Source of the DNA: Capitulum mitella
Lineage: Eukaryota; Arthropoda; Thecostraca; Pollicipedomorpha; Pollicipedidae
Reading direction: 5' to 3'
Length of the DNA: 64,000 nt
Assembly (NCBI GenBank): GCA_030062745.1
Contig: CP099846.1
Coordinates: 2,232,001 to 2,296,000, forward strand
Part shown: one piece after another, positions 24,066 to 35,390 of the stretch
How positions within the stretch are numbered: position 1 is the first letter of the stretch
Layout of the letters: the number at the start of each line of letters is the position of its first letter
The notes under the pieces: model-generated
Database searches by the model: none
What the model was told of the DNA's origin: nothing
Seen by the model: only the letters and a program-made list of their open reading frames with translations
Program-made: the position numbers and the translations under genes

Positions 24066-24569
24066 GACATGATGTTTTTACCGATTGAATTGTACGACTG
24101 CGGGATACAACGCGGCGATTTCAGCACAAAACACATGTTAAGGTGCAACATGACATTTCAACTTTTCTCGTTTCAGTATCGTTGGCCCTGGCACACGTGA
24201 ACAAGGATAACAAGGCATTCGTTTTGACATTTTCTCTGAAGGTTGCAGGGCGAAGCCTTGCTTGTTGGCTGTGGAAGGAAGCAAAGTGAAGCAAGGTGAG
24301 CTAGTGAACTGAATACTCGCGCCTTCAGTTGCTCACAGGTGCATGACGGTGATAATTCTTATCTGAGAAGGGCTTTGAGAACCTTAATTGCATTTTATTG
24401 TAATATGACAGCGATCTGAAAGCAATGGACGCTAAATTTACCCGACTGTTATGATGATGGAATGGCCGAATTGCGCCTCTAATACAACGATGTGGTGGTT
24501 GACGGAATGGTTGTGTGGAGACGTGCTCTTTGTCTAGCAAGAAATATATAGATATATACTATATCCCCT

Positions 24570-24638
<69 letters not shown>
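24570..24638. repeat. Compound (CA)n(TA)n microsatellite
   Basis: About 12 CA units run directly into about 22 TA units. Confidence 0.95.
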
Positions 24639-24641
<3 letters not shown>

Positions 24642-24701
24642 GATCTACATGTCTTTTGCGGAGGCGAAATAGCTCGCCTTAAAGAGAACATTCTGCATTA
24701 A

Positions 24702-25266
24702 CCCATTCCCGTACCCGTCACGCATGGAAGCATTTCCGCATGGAGCGGGGGTCTAATCTTGAGGTCTCGAAAACTACCTGTCTGATTTAATGGCAAAAAA
24801 ACGGTGTTCGATTCGACATGACGCAAGCTTTGTTTCTAAAACCTGGGGGTCCTTAAGGGGTGGATGCAGGGGGAAAAAGTCAAAAAGGCGTATTTTCTTA
24901 ACTTGTAAGTCCGACGATCATGGACTAATTTTGATGCAGGTGGCATGGAGAGCAAATGGATAAATCTTTCATTTCGGCCCAAGGCTTAGAATTTGGCAAA
25001 ATGCATAGGTGTTCACAGAGCTTGAAAATGGGATGTAAATTTTTCAGAAAACTGAAATTAACAGAAATGCTAATTTTTAGCTTGCACGAGTTCTTTTCTA
25101 CTTACGAAGCAAAGATCGCAATGCAATGTTTACATAATGGTGGCATAAGCGGTGTCAGTAGCATGGAAAGGAAGGAGCTGTCATGGCCGCGTATTTCTCG
25201 GGCCAGTTTATGACCTTTGGCCTAAGATCAGGGGCAGTTTTCTAAGGTGGCCAATATAAAAATTGT
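24702..25266 (-). mobile_element. TTAA-flanked element, copy A4, truncated
   Basis: TTAA at 24698-24701, then CCCATTCCCGTACCCGTCAC and, from 24757, the family block GAGGTCTCGAAAACTACC...TTCGATTCGACATG and GGGGTGGATGCAGG as in A3. The copy stops where another TTAA element begins at 25267, so its far end is missing or displaced. Confidence 0.55.
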
Positions 25267-25270
25267 TTAA

Positions 25271-25973
25271 CCCTCGTCGGGCGGGAGGGATTTTCACTCG
25301 CACCAATGAAGAGGGGGCTGGTACCCCCTCGCCATTCGGCCCCTAATTGAGTTAGTGCCATGGGTCAAAAGGCAATCGATAGCTGTATAACCGAGGAATC
25401 CAACGGAATCCAGTTCGACCCCGTCAAATCCATTAGTGACTTTGTAGGTCAGGTCACACTTTATGCTTGGGAACTATAAGTCGATCTCCTGGAGTAAAAA
25501 ATGACACATTTGATGCCAAATAGGTCTAAAACCGTCTCCTTTATTATATTCAGCGCCAGACGTTAGTATAGGAACATTCTAAGAAGGTCATCCTAGCGTC
25601 CTAGGTCCATCCTAAGTCATTGGCCTCGTTTGACCTTGGAAAGGTCATTGGCCTATCTAAAATGAACTGTTTGGAAGCAGGTTACCATTCTAAACCGTTT
25701 CCATGCCCGTTATCTGGTGTTTATGTATATTTATTGCCCCTAAAACGGTAAAAACCGACATTTGGCAGAAATCGTTCTGCAGGCCTTCAGTAATTACGTC
25801 ATTGCTCGATGATCTGATATGGCCTGGGGCTACTCTTAAAAAAACGTACGCAATAAATATATCGTCAGCTACGCCAAGTTGTACGTCGCTGTCGCAGGCC
25901 CCATTGCCGTGGTCCCGGAAGCACTCCTTGGAGGGGAGTGGGTGGCAACCAACACCCCCGCGTTCGGAGAGGG
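25271..25973. mobile_element. TTAA-flanked, piggyBac-like element with subterminal hairpins
   Basis: Exact TTAA on both sides (25267-25270 and 25974-25977). Ends are CCCTCGTCGGGCGGGAGGG and, read inward from the right, CCCTCTCCGAACGCGGGGG. Just inside the left end is a hairpin, GAGGGGGCTGGTACCCCCTC. It is 703 bp. The interior has TGACCTTGGAAAGGTCA near 25631 and no transposase. It shares weak similarity with the A family (AGGCAATCGAT). Confidence 0.7.
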
Positions 25974-25979
25974 TTAAGT

Positions 25980-28270
25980 GCTGAAAGACCATGCTTTTTT
26001 GGCGAGCCTTTTTAGCATGTAAACAACATTAATGGGAACAATAGTGGTTTGAAATCCTGGGGCAAATTTTGTCGCATTTATCTTCATATACTTATTTTTT
26101 TGTTTGAGAGTCAAATACTGAGAAGAAAACGTTGTTGCATCTTGTGCAAAATTTCGAAAAATGCTGCAAAATTTTGCAGGAAGCAGTACAAAAATCGTAT
26201 TGCATCCTCATCAACTAGCAAAAAAAAAAAAAAAAACAGCTGTATACTGCCACTAAGCTCTAAGTTGGATGAAATGTGGCTTACAAGTTTCATATTAAAG
26301 TTTTGACACTATTTTCGCAAATGAGTGTCGCAACCGTCGAAAGGAAAATATCTTTGATGTTTAGCGCTGGTCATTGAGATGATAAAATATCTGTTCTTTT
26401 AAAAAGCTTATATACTTGCACTCAGAAGATTAGTCACAAGAAGGATACAGTTCAAACCAACAGACTATAGCGAAACACGCAAAACAACGCCCTGCCAAAT
26501 ATGACGCATGTCAACAAATAAGTCCAACGTGGAATTCATCGTAAATTTTGCGAAGCTCAGGGATAGCTGTAGTGTGCTGCGACATTATGTTCTTATTTTA
26601 TGTTTGCTTTATTTTTATTAATGATGACATGAAAATGAAATACGGCTAAATATTTTCCATATATGGAACACTCATTGGTACTTTTCAGAAACGTGCTGAT
26701 GTTTACATCCTTAGCAATATTTTACTTGTTGAGGAAATAGTAGTTTATTATTCTTCCGCTTTGTTCTGTGTGGGAGCATGGGACATTTTTGGAAATGATC
26801 TTAATGAAAGAGATTCCTGACTCGACTCATTTCAATTCGAGGCGGAATCGGAATTTATTGAGTTCTGGGAAACCCCAACTGACTCAGAATCAGAGTGGTG
26901 TTTGATCGATTCGAAAGCAATCCATCAGTCGGAATCGGAATCGATTCCCCCAGACTAGAATCGAGCACAAGTCTGCTTCTTAGAGCTTTGACGCTGTTCG
27001 AAACACAGCCCTGTTAAGGCTGTTTACAGGGACGCAGCCAGGATTTTGTTAAGGAGGGGGTCCAGAACTCAGAGTGAACTGAAATCGCACAAAAACCGCC
27101 TGCCAGGAAGACGATATGCAACGGTTTTAACAAAAAATGTGGTCCTAAGGGGGCCGGGCCCCCGCCTTCCCACCACCCTTGGCTGCGCCTGTGGCTGTTC
27201 GTTAGTTTGCCGTTAAATCACGGTATAAGGTGGCATAGTTTAGTGACTGAACTCCATGTGATTGCCTTCATTGTGCCTTTACTGAACAGGCACGCACTAA
27301 CCACACACCTCATATGTGCGCGAGACGACGTCTCTGGCCACTGTGCAGGGTTGTGATATCCCATCGTACCTGCCGGTAGGTGCGGTACCTTGCTGCTTCC
27401 AGGGGTGCATGGCTTGAGAGGACGGTGATCAATCGAGACACCGTGGGTTTACGTGCGTAAAAAAGAAGAAAAAAAAAAAAACAATAACGACCACAAGGCA
27501 ACTGAATTATGGTGATTTTCTGTGGTTCTGCAGCCTGCTAGGCCCTGTCTGCAGGACACCAATGCAGCAGCTACATCAGCCAAATTCACGGCGACGACCG
27601 GCAGCGCGCGCTGCCAACCCTGCAGCCGACGTGTCACGTGATAATGCACGTGCAGACGGTTCCGGCGTGGCCTTGGCCCGAATTTGGCGCGGCCGAGACA
27701 CTGCACGGCAACGCCGCCAGCCTGCTGGCTTGTTGGCAGCTCCCGGGCTGCTGGCACGAGATAGTCCACTTAGAGTGGTGCATTGTTCAGCTAGTCCAGC
27801 GGCGTGTCGCCAATTCGTGACCGTCGCCTGTGGCCGTCACGACGGAGCAGGAGCCGAAATTGGACAACAGGAGCAGGCGTCGCCTGATGTTCCAGCTCGG
27901 CCGGTCAGGGGCCGGGCCTGGACCGTGCGCGGCGGGCGTCACCAAACGTTTCCACACGGTCTCGACCGATTCGTTCGCCGCGAACCTGCTCGTGTATTCA
28001 GGGCGAGTGTGTCGAATTGACTGGCATTCACGGAACAGGACGAGGACCCGTATGACCCTCCACAAAACCTCCCAGCAGCTACTTAAGCGTCCGTGAGCGT
28101 CACCATCGTTTTCGACGGACGGCGCAAGCTTCCCGAAGGTCAGGTGCCTTGACCTTGGCCCGATAAAGAGCAGACAAACAAATTTAATTACCACCAGAAG
28201 TCACTTCAGTTCTGTACTTCACGCAATGACGAATCTCAACGAGTAATCATTGCTCCTTGCCAGGAAAAGT
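25980..28270. other. Intergenic; MITE and simple sequence
   Basis: Poly-A near 26220, a GAATCGGAATCGATT-like cluster at 26820-26960, the MITE at 27026 and a GC-rich stretch at 27560-28060. No gene is supported. Confidence 0.4.
27026..27192. mobile_element. hAT-type MITE with 8-bp target duplication
   Basis: Ends ACAGGGACGCAGCCAGG and, read inward, ACAGGCGCAGCCAAGG. Flanked by GGCTGTTT (27018-27025) and GGCTGTTC (27193-27200), 7 of 8 identical, as expected for an 8-bp hAT target duplication. It is 167 bp with no coding capacity. A G-rich block inside the left end and GGGGGCCGGGCCCCC inside the right end are typical of this element type. Confidence 0.7.
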
Positions 28271-28640
28271 AATGCAACCTTATCTGAACTGACCTAGACT
28301 GACCTTGACTGGATGCAAAGCAAGTATCACAAAACTGATTACGAGAAGGCTTCATTTTCGTCCTTTTTGTCGCATGGATCAAAACGGTTGCAAGTAAGTA
28401 GCGATCTTTGGCACGTTAATTAAGGACATGACCTTGACCCGACATTTTTAACATTTTGGCATGCTTCTGATGCAGAAGATCGTGGCCTTTCGTTTGATAC
28501 CCATTGAAAGGCTCTAAGACCAGTTTTATCGATGACATGATGTACGAACCAGTGTCAGTTTTTCTGACGTCGTGCTATGCATGTCATCAGTCACGTGACT
28601 AGGGCTAACATAATATTTTCTGAATCGCAAGACCCTGGGC
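28270..28640. repeat. AGGTCA-rich fragment of TTAA-element type
   Basis: Contains TGACCTAGACTGACCTTGAC near 28291 and ATGACCTTGACCCG near 28429, the same hexamer-rich texture as the TTAA elements. No termini were seen, so it is listed as an undefined fragment. Confidence 0.3.
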
Positions 28641-28776
28641 TATCGATCTGAGGTAGTCCGATTCAGATCCGACGGTTAAATCCTGAGATAACAGGGGGTG
28701 CCCTTTCTGACATCCCCAGGCGGTCGCGGCTACAAAAAAACGCCAGGCGGTACCGGATTAGTTGGATGCATGTTAA

Positions 28777-30003
28777 CCCACGCAAGACCGTCGGTCCTTT
28801 ACGATCATGCGCGACAGGGGGGGGGGGGCTGTTGGCCGCCCTCCCCTCTAACTCGCGAACGGTTGGTCGCACAATAAATATAAACACACCGTTGGAAAGC
28901 TTGTGACGAGTAGAGCTCGAAACTGGCCTCATTTTTAGTTTTAGATAATATGTAAGCAATTTACGCCCTAATATATGTTTTCTCATAGCCGACTGCATGA
29001 TACCGAGAAATGACCTGAATCTCAAGGGCTGTGACTAATAACGCATAAATAAAGGCACCAGCGCACAAGTAAAGGTCCGCAAATGCCGATACACATCTTA
29101 TTTCTCAGATTTGTTAAGTACATACGACGAAACATCGAGTTAAAGACACGGCAATTCTCGTGCCGGCTGTCGGCGTGCGCCGCAGCAGTATGCAGTAACA
29201 AACTGACGGGAACTAATTTTAGCTTTCCTTTATTTTCGCAAAAAAAACCTATCCATGTAAATTTGATTGATCTTACTGGTTCCTGTGATGGTTTTCCATG
29301 CTTAAATTTTGGGAAAATTCATTAGTTACCAATCTACACAGCTGGCGGAGCTTTATTCGCGAGAGACTGTTTATTTGCAAAAGGTGCTATTTTTTCAAAC
29401 TTTTTGAGGTTTGAGGTTCCTGATATTACCTTTGTCTGTGCAAGCTAGTTCTGCCATTTCCTACCCATTCTGAGTAATTCATCGCCGATTTTGACATTGG
29501 TACATTTTGGCTCACTACAGTTATTCGTGACCTGACCTCAGGTCAATGGCTGGAAGTCATTGATACTTTATCCAATGACGGTAACTAGATGTCTGCTTCA
29601 CTCCACACTAAAAATATTATAAAATATTCCGCCAATTTCCGAAAAAAACGACGACATGTGTTAAAAATGGGCTTGAGCTTAGGCCAACGACCCAAAAAAT
29701 TCCAAAAAATCTGAGATAGCAGATTTGTTGCATCTTCAGGATTACTAATCCCTGAAAGTGTTATTGAGATATCTTGTTTTGCGAAAAAGTTAGAGGGCGC
29801 TAAACTTTTTTTGACATAGGTCTGTTTGACCTGACCTAGGTCAGGCACCTGACCTGGCCTGAGGTCAAAATTTTGACACAAGATGTAAAAATGATGAAGC
29901 AAAAGGTGCACAAAGTTTCGTGACTCTGTGTGTGTTCGTTTTCTCGCAATCCCAGAAAAACCTCAGGGGGGCTGTCAACAGCCCTCCCCCAGTCGGGGAC
30001 GGG
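28777..30003. mobile_element. TTAA-flanked, piggyBac-like element, family B
   Basis: TTAA at 28773-28776, then CCCACGCAAGACC; the right end is GGACGGG before TCAA (30004-30007), one base from TTAA. Subterminal GC hairpins occur at both ends: G-rich run, CTGTTGGCCGCCCTCCCC at about 28806-28853, and GGGGGGCTGTCAACAGCCCTCCCCC-type palindrome at 29965-29990. The interior near the right end repeats TGACCT/AGGTCA. It is 1227 bp with no transposase. Confidence 0.6.
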
Positions 30004-30007
30004 TCAA

Positions 30008-32990
30008 GGAAAGATGCTTGAAAAACTGACTATAAAAACATCGCTTAATGGCTTCCCATGATGATGCTGAGACGGAAGCGAGACCAAAACTTGCCGGTAC
30101 CAGATTCCTCGCTGCTCCATATGCATCTGTTTGTAATTCGAGTCCCGTTTCGTTTATCAGACCCTGAGTCCTCTGACCCCCTGCGACACCTGCTACCCAG
30201 GCAAACGCAAACCGCACCACCCGACGCATTCCCGAACCGACCAGAGTTGCCCCTCCCCCTGATATGCAGTTTCCCAGGCCCTACTCGGACCCTGTCCGTC
30301 TCTGTTTACAGCCTCGAGTCGTGGGCTGTGGGGCATGGACGCGTCTCATCGCGGCCTGCACCGAACTGGATCGAGCCGAGGGCCGGCCGACCGTCCAGAC
30401 GTCCTCCGGAGACGTCACGTGAGCTCTGTTACCTGGCTGGGCAGGACAAATGGCCACGTCGAGGTCATTACCATCGAGATTCCAGGGACGTCCATTCCCG
30501 TCACGAGTCTAAATTCCGCCGGGAGATGCTCGACGTAACAGCGCGGAGCTCCGGAAGTGACTTGACACTGACGGACCGGTGGTAAAATGAATTTTATCCG
30601 TCCAAAGATAGGCTGCTCATTTCTTCCGTTCACAAGACGTCACACGTATGTCACCGTGACGTTTTTACTACTGTAAAAGGCTTATGTAGGCTTATGAGGT
30701 TCTTTTGTATTCTTCTTTCCTTTTGCCGTTCTTCCTGATTGGTAGGAATGGGCGCCACGTTGAAACATTTCCTAGCTAAATTGACTCACGTAGCATGGAA
30801 AACCATCTGTGCACATGAAGAACTTGCCGCATGTGGTCCGATAACTGCTAAATTAGTGATGGACATATTTGGATGATGTATGCTGTTCGTGAACACAGAC
30901 GTGCCATTCTGAGAACGCAATTACTTTGATGGATGAGCCGTTCGCGTTAGAAAGGAGACGCTCAGTGCTCGAAATTCGCCGTGCATGTAGAAGGTCTCGT
31001 CCGTCTTCGGAGTCGTTTGTCGAGGCAGATCGGCGTCATCCGGTCATGTCTGTTATAGATGCTTGCTCGTAATCGACTTTCGTCGGAGTCATCCCAGAGA
31101 TGAATTTGCTTACCATCTGTGCAGAAACCGTGCTAAGACCGCAGGGCAGCTGTGAAATTAAATTCTGCTGTCAGGGTGTTATTTTTACAACGGCAGAGCC
31201 CATCAATAAAACAACACCCACCGTGGCATTGCGGCTGTTAAAAGGCAGCCCTAATGACCATCATAATTCGTCTGGAACACCTTTGAGTGAGACATAACGC
31301 TGCGGGCAGGCAAAGCAGATGTGAATTCACCGATACAAACCTTTTTTCTAGTTTCCCTCCTACCAGCGGTGAAATCTTGAAGTCAACCAACTGCACGCGC
31401 TTCGAGTCAGACTGTTGCGGAACCGTCAATGCCATCACACGTGCCATCCATCGACCCCTCCCCCGGTCTGACCACGGAAGCTCTCTGTCACTGTCAGACG
31501 GAGGATGATTGGCTGTCCTGCCGCGACGATACGAAGACGCAAGGCCTGAGCCTGTCCCCTGTCCCGGCACTCGGACGGGGCCCGGATCGCCTGGAGCACG
31601 TCCATGACAGGACCGGCCGGAGGCGCGGCGGGACGGAGGTGTGGGGCCGGTCGTTCGGTCGGCTCGTGATCGGACGCTACCCGGAGCCGGGAGACAAACA
31701 GAGGCTGATTTAAATTCCCGCCGGTGCCGAAAGAGGCGCCGTGGCGAGCTGTGGACGGCAGTGGAGGAGGCCGGGACGGTGTCGCAGCCGGCCGGCGGCG
31801 GAGGGGCTGGCAGGGAGATACCGGCCCACGGCGAGCTGTCGCTGCTCAGTTTACCACTGACGGAGTGTAACGGCCCCGTCCCGCCGACGGCAGGCCGCCG
31901 TCTCACGGAATGAGACTGCGCCAAATGGAATGACAGCCTGCTGAGCCTTGGAATTTAAAACAGTCATAAAGTCTGGGCGACACAGCGCAATATCAGAACC
32001 TTGTCACATGTTTAGGCAAACACCGTGACGATACCATTCGCAAGTTCCGACAGCCTGGTTTCCACAGCGGAAGATGTACTTGTAACACACTTCGCATTAT
32101 TTTGAGATGGGCGTAGTGGTTGCGGCCAGGATGAGATACAGATGATAACTCTCCCTGAGTCATGCCTGAATGGGATGTCGTCAGACTCGAGTCAAGCGCC
32201 AAATTCCGGATAGTTTATAGCTAGACATGTGGCAACGGCCTCCCCTTTCCAAGAGTCGTCAGCACCCAAAGTCCTCTCTGGCAGCAGTCTGTCGGCATGA
32301 GGTTCTCCCTGGCTGTTGCCTGCCGGTAATGATTGGCCACCTAGCCACAGTATGCCGGTGCAAGGTCCCTCTCTAACCGTAGTCTGCTGATCGAGATATT
32401 TCAGCATGCAACGACTGTCATCGGGTGATAATTTTATCCGACGTTTCATCAGGTGACCAGCCCGGCCGCCAGCCTCGTCGGAGGCGATTTACGAGCCACA
32501 GGAAGGAGTCGTCCATCACGCTGGTTTATGGCGCCGCGGGCCGGCACCGACACCGAGCCGGGGGTAACTGACGGCGATTCCGGCCCGGCGAGGACGGGCT
32601 GCCGATGGTCAGACGGCGAGGGCTGCAGCGACGGAACCAGTGGGCACGGGAGGCCGAGCGATGAAAGACTGCGCCTCAGATAGTACCCAGAGAACTCCCG
32701 ACGCGCTGATGGCGAGCTGCTGACCTCGTGCTGGTCTCGTTTCGGGACGGTTTGGAGAGCTACGACAGCCTGCCGGTCAGTCAGCTGTAGAACACCGGCA
32801 TACGTCTTTAAAATGCGGAAACAAGAAGGCGTGCACAACAGATGACATACGATACCATGAAGAGAAGCTTTAAATTCTTGCTAGCTGTCCGCACACTGTG
32901 CCCATGCTGGTGTCCTTTTGGGGATCTTGAAGCGACGTAATGCATGCCGTCGGGTAACAGGTGTTGCCGAGCACCACAAAACCCCATTCC
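30008..32990. other. Intergenic; long chance frames only
   Basis: A 228-codon minus-strand frame (31238-31924) starts without ATG and is Ser/Arg/Pro-rich. A second frame at 32449-32838 also lacks ATG. Neither shows a domain. Confidence 0.35.
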
Positions 32991-32999
32991 GGCTCCGAC

Positions 33000-33360
33000 G
33001 TACGATGAGCCTATGTATAGTCATGTCCCTCCACGGAGCAGATCACCGCGGCGCAATGCACCCCGACACGGCAAATCGCATCACCCAGTTCCCGCGGCCC
33101 GGCCGGCCGGACAGGTATGCCGGGCTGCCGCGGCCACGCGGCTGCTGCCGCGGCGCGGAGCGGCTTCTGAGAACGGCCGACACCCGCCGGCCATATTCGG
33201 CGGCCTTAGCGCGCCGCCGCCGCGACGACCGCCGCCGCCGCGGCCGCGACATTCGGCCGACGCGGCGGCACGAGCCGCGCAGCGGCGCCGCGCTCCGAGA
33301 ACAATACCCGCTGACGCCGGCCGGGGGCGAAAAACGCCGGGCTTAGCGGAGCGGTAATGG
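33000..33360. other. GC/CpG-rich island, no exon recognised
   Basis: Dense GCC/CGG triplets with embedded CAAATCGCATCACCC and CCATATTCGG motifs. The frames have no recognisable domain. Confidence 0.4.
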
Positions 33361-33611
33361 GCTCGCTGAGAGGTTACGGCGAAATCGGAGTGCCATTTTT
33401 TGCGCGCGCTATCTAACCGGTCCGGTCCGTCGTAACGGTATTGCCAGCGCTTGTGCGATCCAGTGTTAGATGTCTGCGACACTGGACGAGAGACCTGCTC
33501 TCACTAGGTACCAGTTTCAGATAACGGCGAAAGCGAATGTTTCACATGAACAAGTGTTGTGAACTGCGATAGCTAAGTTGTAGCCCAAAGTCTTGGAAAC
33601 CAGTCTGTAAG

Positions 33612-34090
33612 ATGCATTATGCCTCAAAACTTTACACTCATGGAGGTTCAGAACGATTTCCCATGGTTTTCCCCGGTACAGACCTGCCTTTTCTGCTGTG
33701 TCGTTGCAGCTCTGCTGCTTGCCGCAGGCACGTAGCCAGGATTTTCATCGGGGGAGGGAATGCCAAATTTTGTCATATGCCAATGGTACAGGGTTTTTAT
33801 TTTTTTTTAATTCAATAAATATTAAAAAAAATCCAAAGAATTTTATGCAAATGACTTCATATTTAACGCATGGGAAAAACATATCATGTTTGTTTTCGCA
33901 TTATATGTATAATTGCTATTCGAACTCCTCCGACATTGCTAAATATCTAGTGCAGAGCGCTTGCCTCAGGGGGAATGGCCCTCATGCCCTATGGCTACGT
34001 GCCTGGCTTGGCGCCAGGCCGCAGCTGCTAGCGGGCGTCGGTAAGCGAACGCTTGAGTCTGTTGACCGGTGCAGGCCCGTATTGAGTCAT
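33612..34090 (-). repeat. Dispersed repeat family R, copy 3, interrupted by a MITE
   Basis: The left part to 33724 has GAGGTTCAGAACGATTTCCC and ATGGTTTTCCCC. The right part from 34006 has GCAGGCCCGTATTGAGTC. The hAT MITE at 33725-34005 lies between. Confidence 0.5.
33725..34005. mobile_element. hAT-type MITE splitting a family-R repeat copy
   Basis: Ends CAGGCACGTAGCCAGG and, read inward, CAGGCACGTAGCCATAGG. Flanked by GCTTGCCG (33717-33724) and GCTTGGCG (34006-34013), 7 of 8 identical. It is 281 bp and AT-rich inside. The sequence on either side joins into one copy of the dispersed repeat seen at 11290, 23905 and 62635. Confidence 0.72.
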
Positions 34091-34457
34091 ATGGGCGGAT
34101 GAGTGCAACAAGTAGTTTCTACTTCATACACTTTTGATGCTTTTAGAAACTTCTCAGGAAGAAAGAGCATTGAAAAAGACATTTTCACGCCAACCAAGTC
34201 TTTTTCGAAAAGCTGGCCAAGGCGGGATATTCCTTTTCGTGTGCAAGGATTACCTACGTGTATGACAAGATGGTTTCGCTGTCGTTATGTATACGGCACG
34301 AGTATAACGTTCTTTGTATATGCTTCAAACCATCGTAAGTGGCCAAATTGGGAAGTTCACGGTGTCCGTGGGATTCCGTTGCACAACGTTCTAATCATGT
34401 ATGCAAAACAAAGTGTTATGATGCTGACAAAACGGAACACAGACCATGAACGCCTCG

Positions 34458-34826
34458 TTAACTGATTATCTCCTTAATCGTCGTTTCACTTTGCCTTGGT
34501 ACCGGTCCGAGCTTGGCAGCCCAACGTACACTGAGTGCATGGTGGTCCTGGACAAAGCGATTACGACAGAGTTGTTGTCCAGTGAGCTGGTAAAAAGGCT
34601 CCCAAATTTTACTGACATCGCTAAAACGTCCACGCATTGATACATACAAGAATACATGCAGCATGAAGTTTCGTCGAAACCCGGCTGACACTACACGAGA
34701 CCAGGTTCTGTCTTTTAACAATATAACATGAACAATAATGAGCATCCCGACAAAAGGTACGCAAAAACGGATTGGAATTCTAGGAAGTTCCCCTGGTCCC
34801 GGTGATACGTGATACGCCCGAGACAT
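34458..34826 (-). CDS. Open frame of 122 codons, hypothetical
   Basis: An ATG-initiated frame on the minus strand runs through DNA of ordinary composition. It has one hydrophobic stretch (VPFVGMLIIVHVILL) near residues 23-37 and no recognisable motif. Another 64-codon frame overlaps it on the plus strand, so coding status is doubtful. Confidence 0.15.
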   Translation of the reverse strand: MSRAYHVSPGPGELPRIPIRFCVPFVGMLIIVHVILLKDRTWSRVVSAGFRRNFMLHVFLYVSMRGRFSDVSKIWEPFYQLTGQQLCRNRFVQDHHALSVRWAAKLGPVPRQSETTIKEIIS

Positions 34827-35127
34827 TCTGGTACTGGACGTTTTCAGTCCATAAATACTGCCGTGGTTTCCCGGGAAGATACAGATTCATTGAAAAATGG
34901 ACAGACACTAAAAATGGCTCTAAAGATCAGTCAAAAGCCTTATGCATGTAAATCAGACAAAGTGCGAAATATTTGAATGGATGTTGACAAGAAAATTAGA
35001 AAAAGAGGGAATAAATGTTATACTTTATCGCTTCAGCTTGCTGCCTGGCGTTAAGTACACCTACTCAGCCATTTACTCCAGGTGGTGTGGCCCACGTGTT
35101 CAGCTCGCGACGGCCTGGAGCAGGAGC

Positions 35128-35390
35128 GGGAGAGTGGCGACATCAGCGCCTCCGTCGGGAGAGTGGCGACATCAGCGCCTCCGTCGGGAGAGTGGCGACA
35201 TCAGCGCCTCCGTCGGGAGAGTGGCGACATCAGCGCCTCCGTCGGGAGAGTGGCGACATCAGCGCCTCCGTTGGGAGAGTGGCGACATCAGCGCCTCCGT
35301 CGGGAGAGTGGCGACATCAGCGCCTCCGTTGGGAGAGTGGCGACATCAGCGCCTCCGTCGGGAGAGTGGCGACATCAGCGCCTCCGTCGC
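35128..35390. repeat. 29-bp minisatellite, 9 units, open in three frames
   Basis: GTGGCGACATCAGCGCCTCC starts at 35134 and recurs every 29 bp to 35366 (nine copies). Units are nearly identical; the main variant is CGTCGG versus CGTTGG. Because 29 is not a multiple of three and no unit has a stop, all three forward frames stay open through the array. Confidence 0.95.

Noticed and set aside
25271..25973. Reading copy A4 as running to 25973
   Set aside because: A complete TTAA-CCC...GGG-TTAA unit begins at 25267, so the simpler view is a truncated A4 followed by a separate element. The alternative cannot be excluded.
31238..31924. 228-codon minus-strand open frame
   Set aside because: No ATG at its start, Ser/Arg/Pro-rich composition and no motif.
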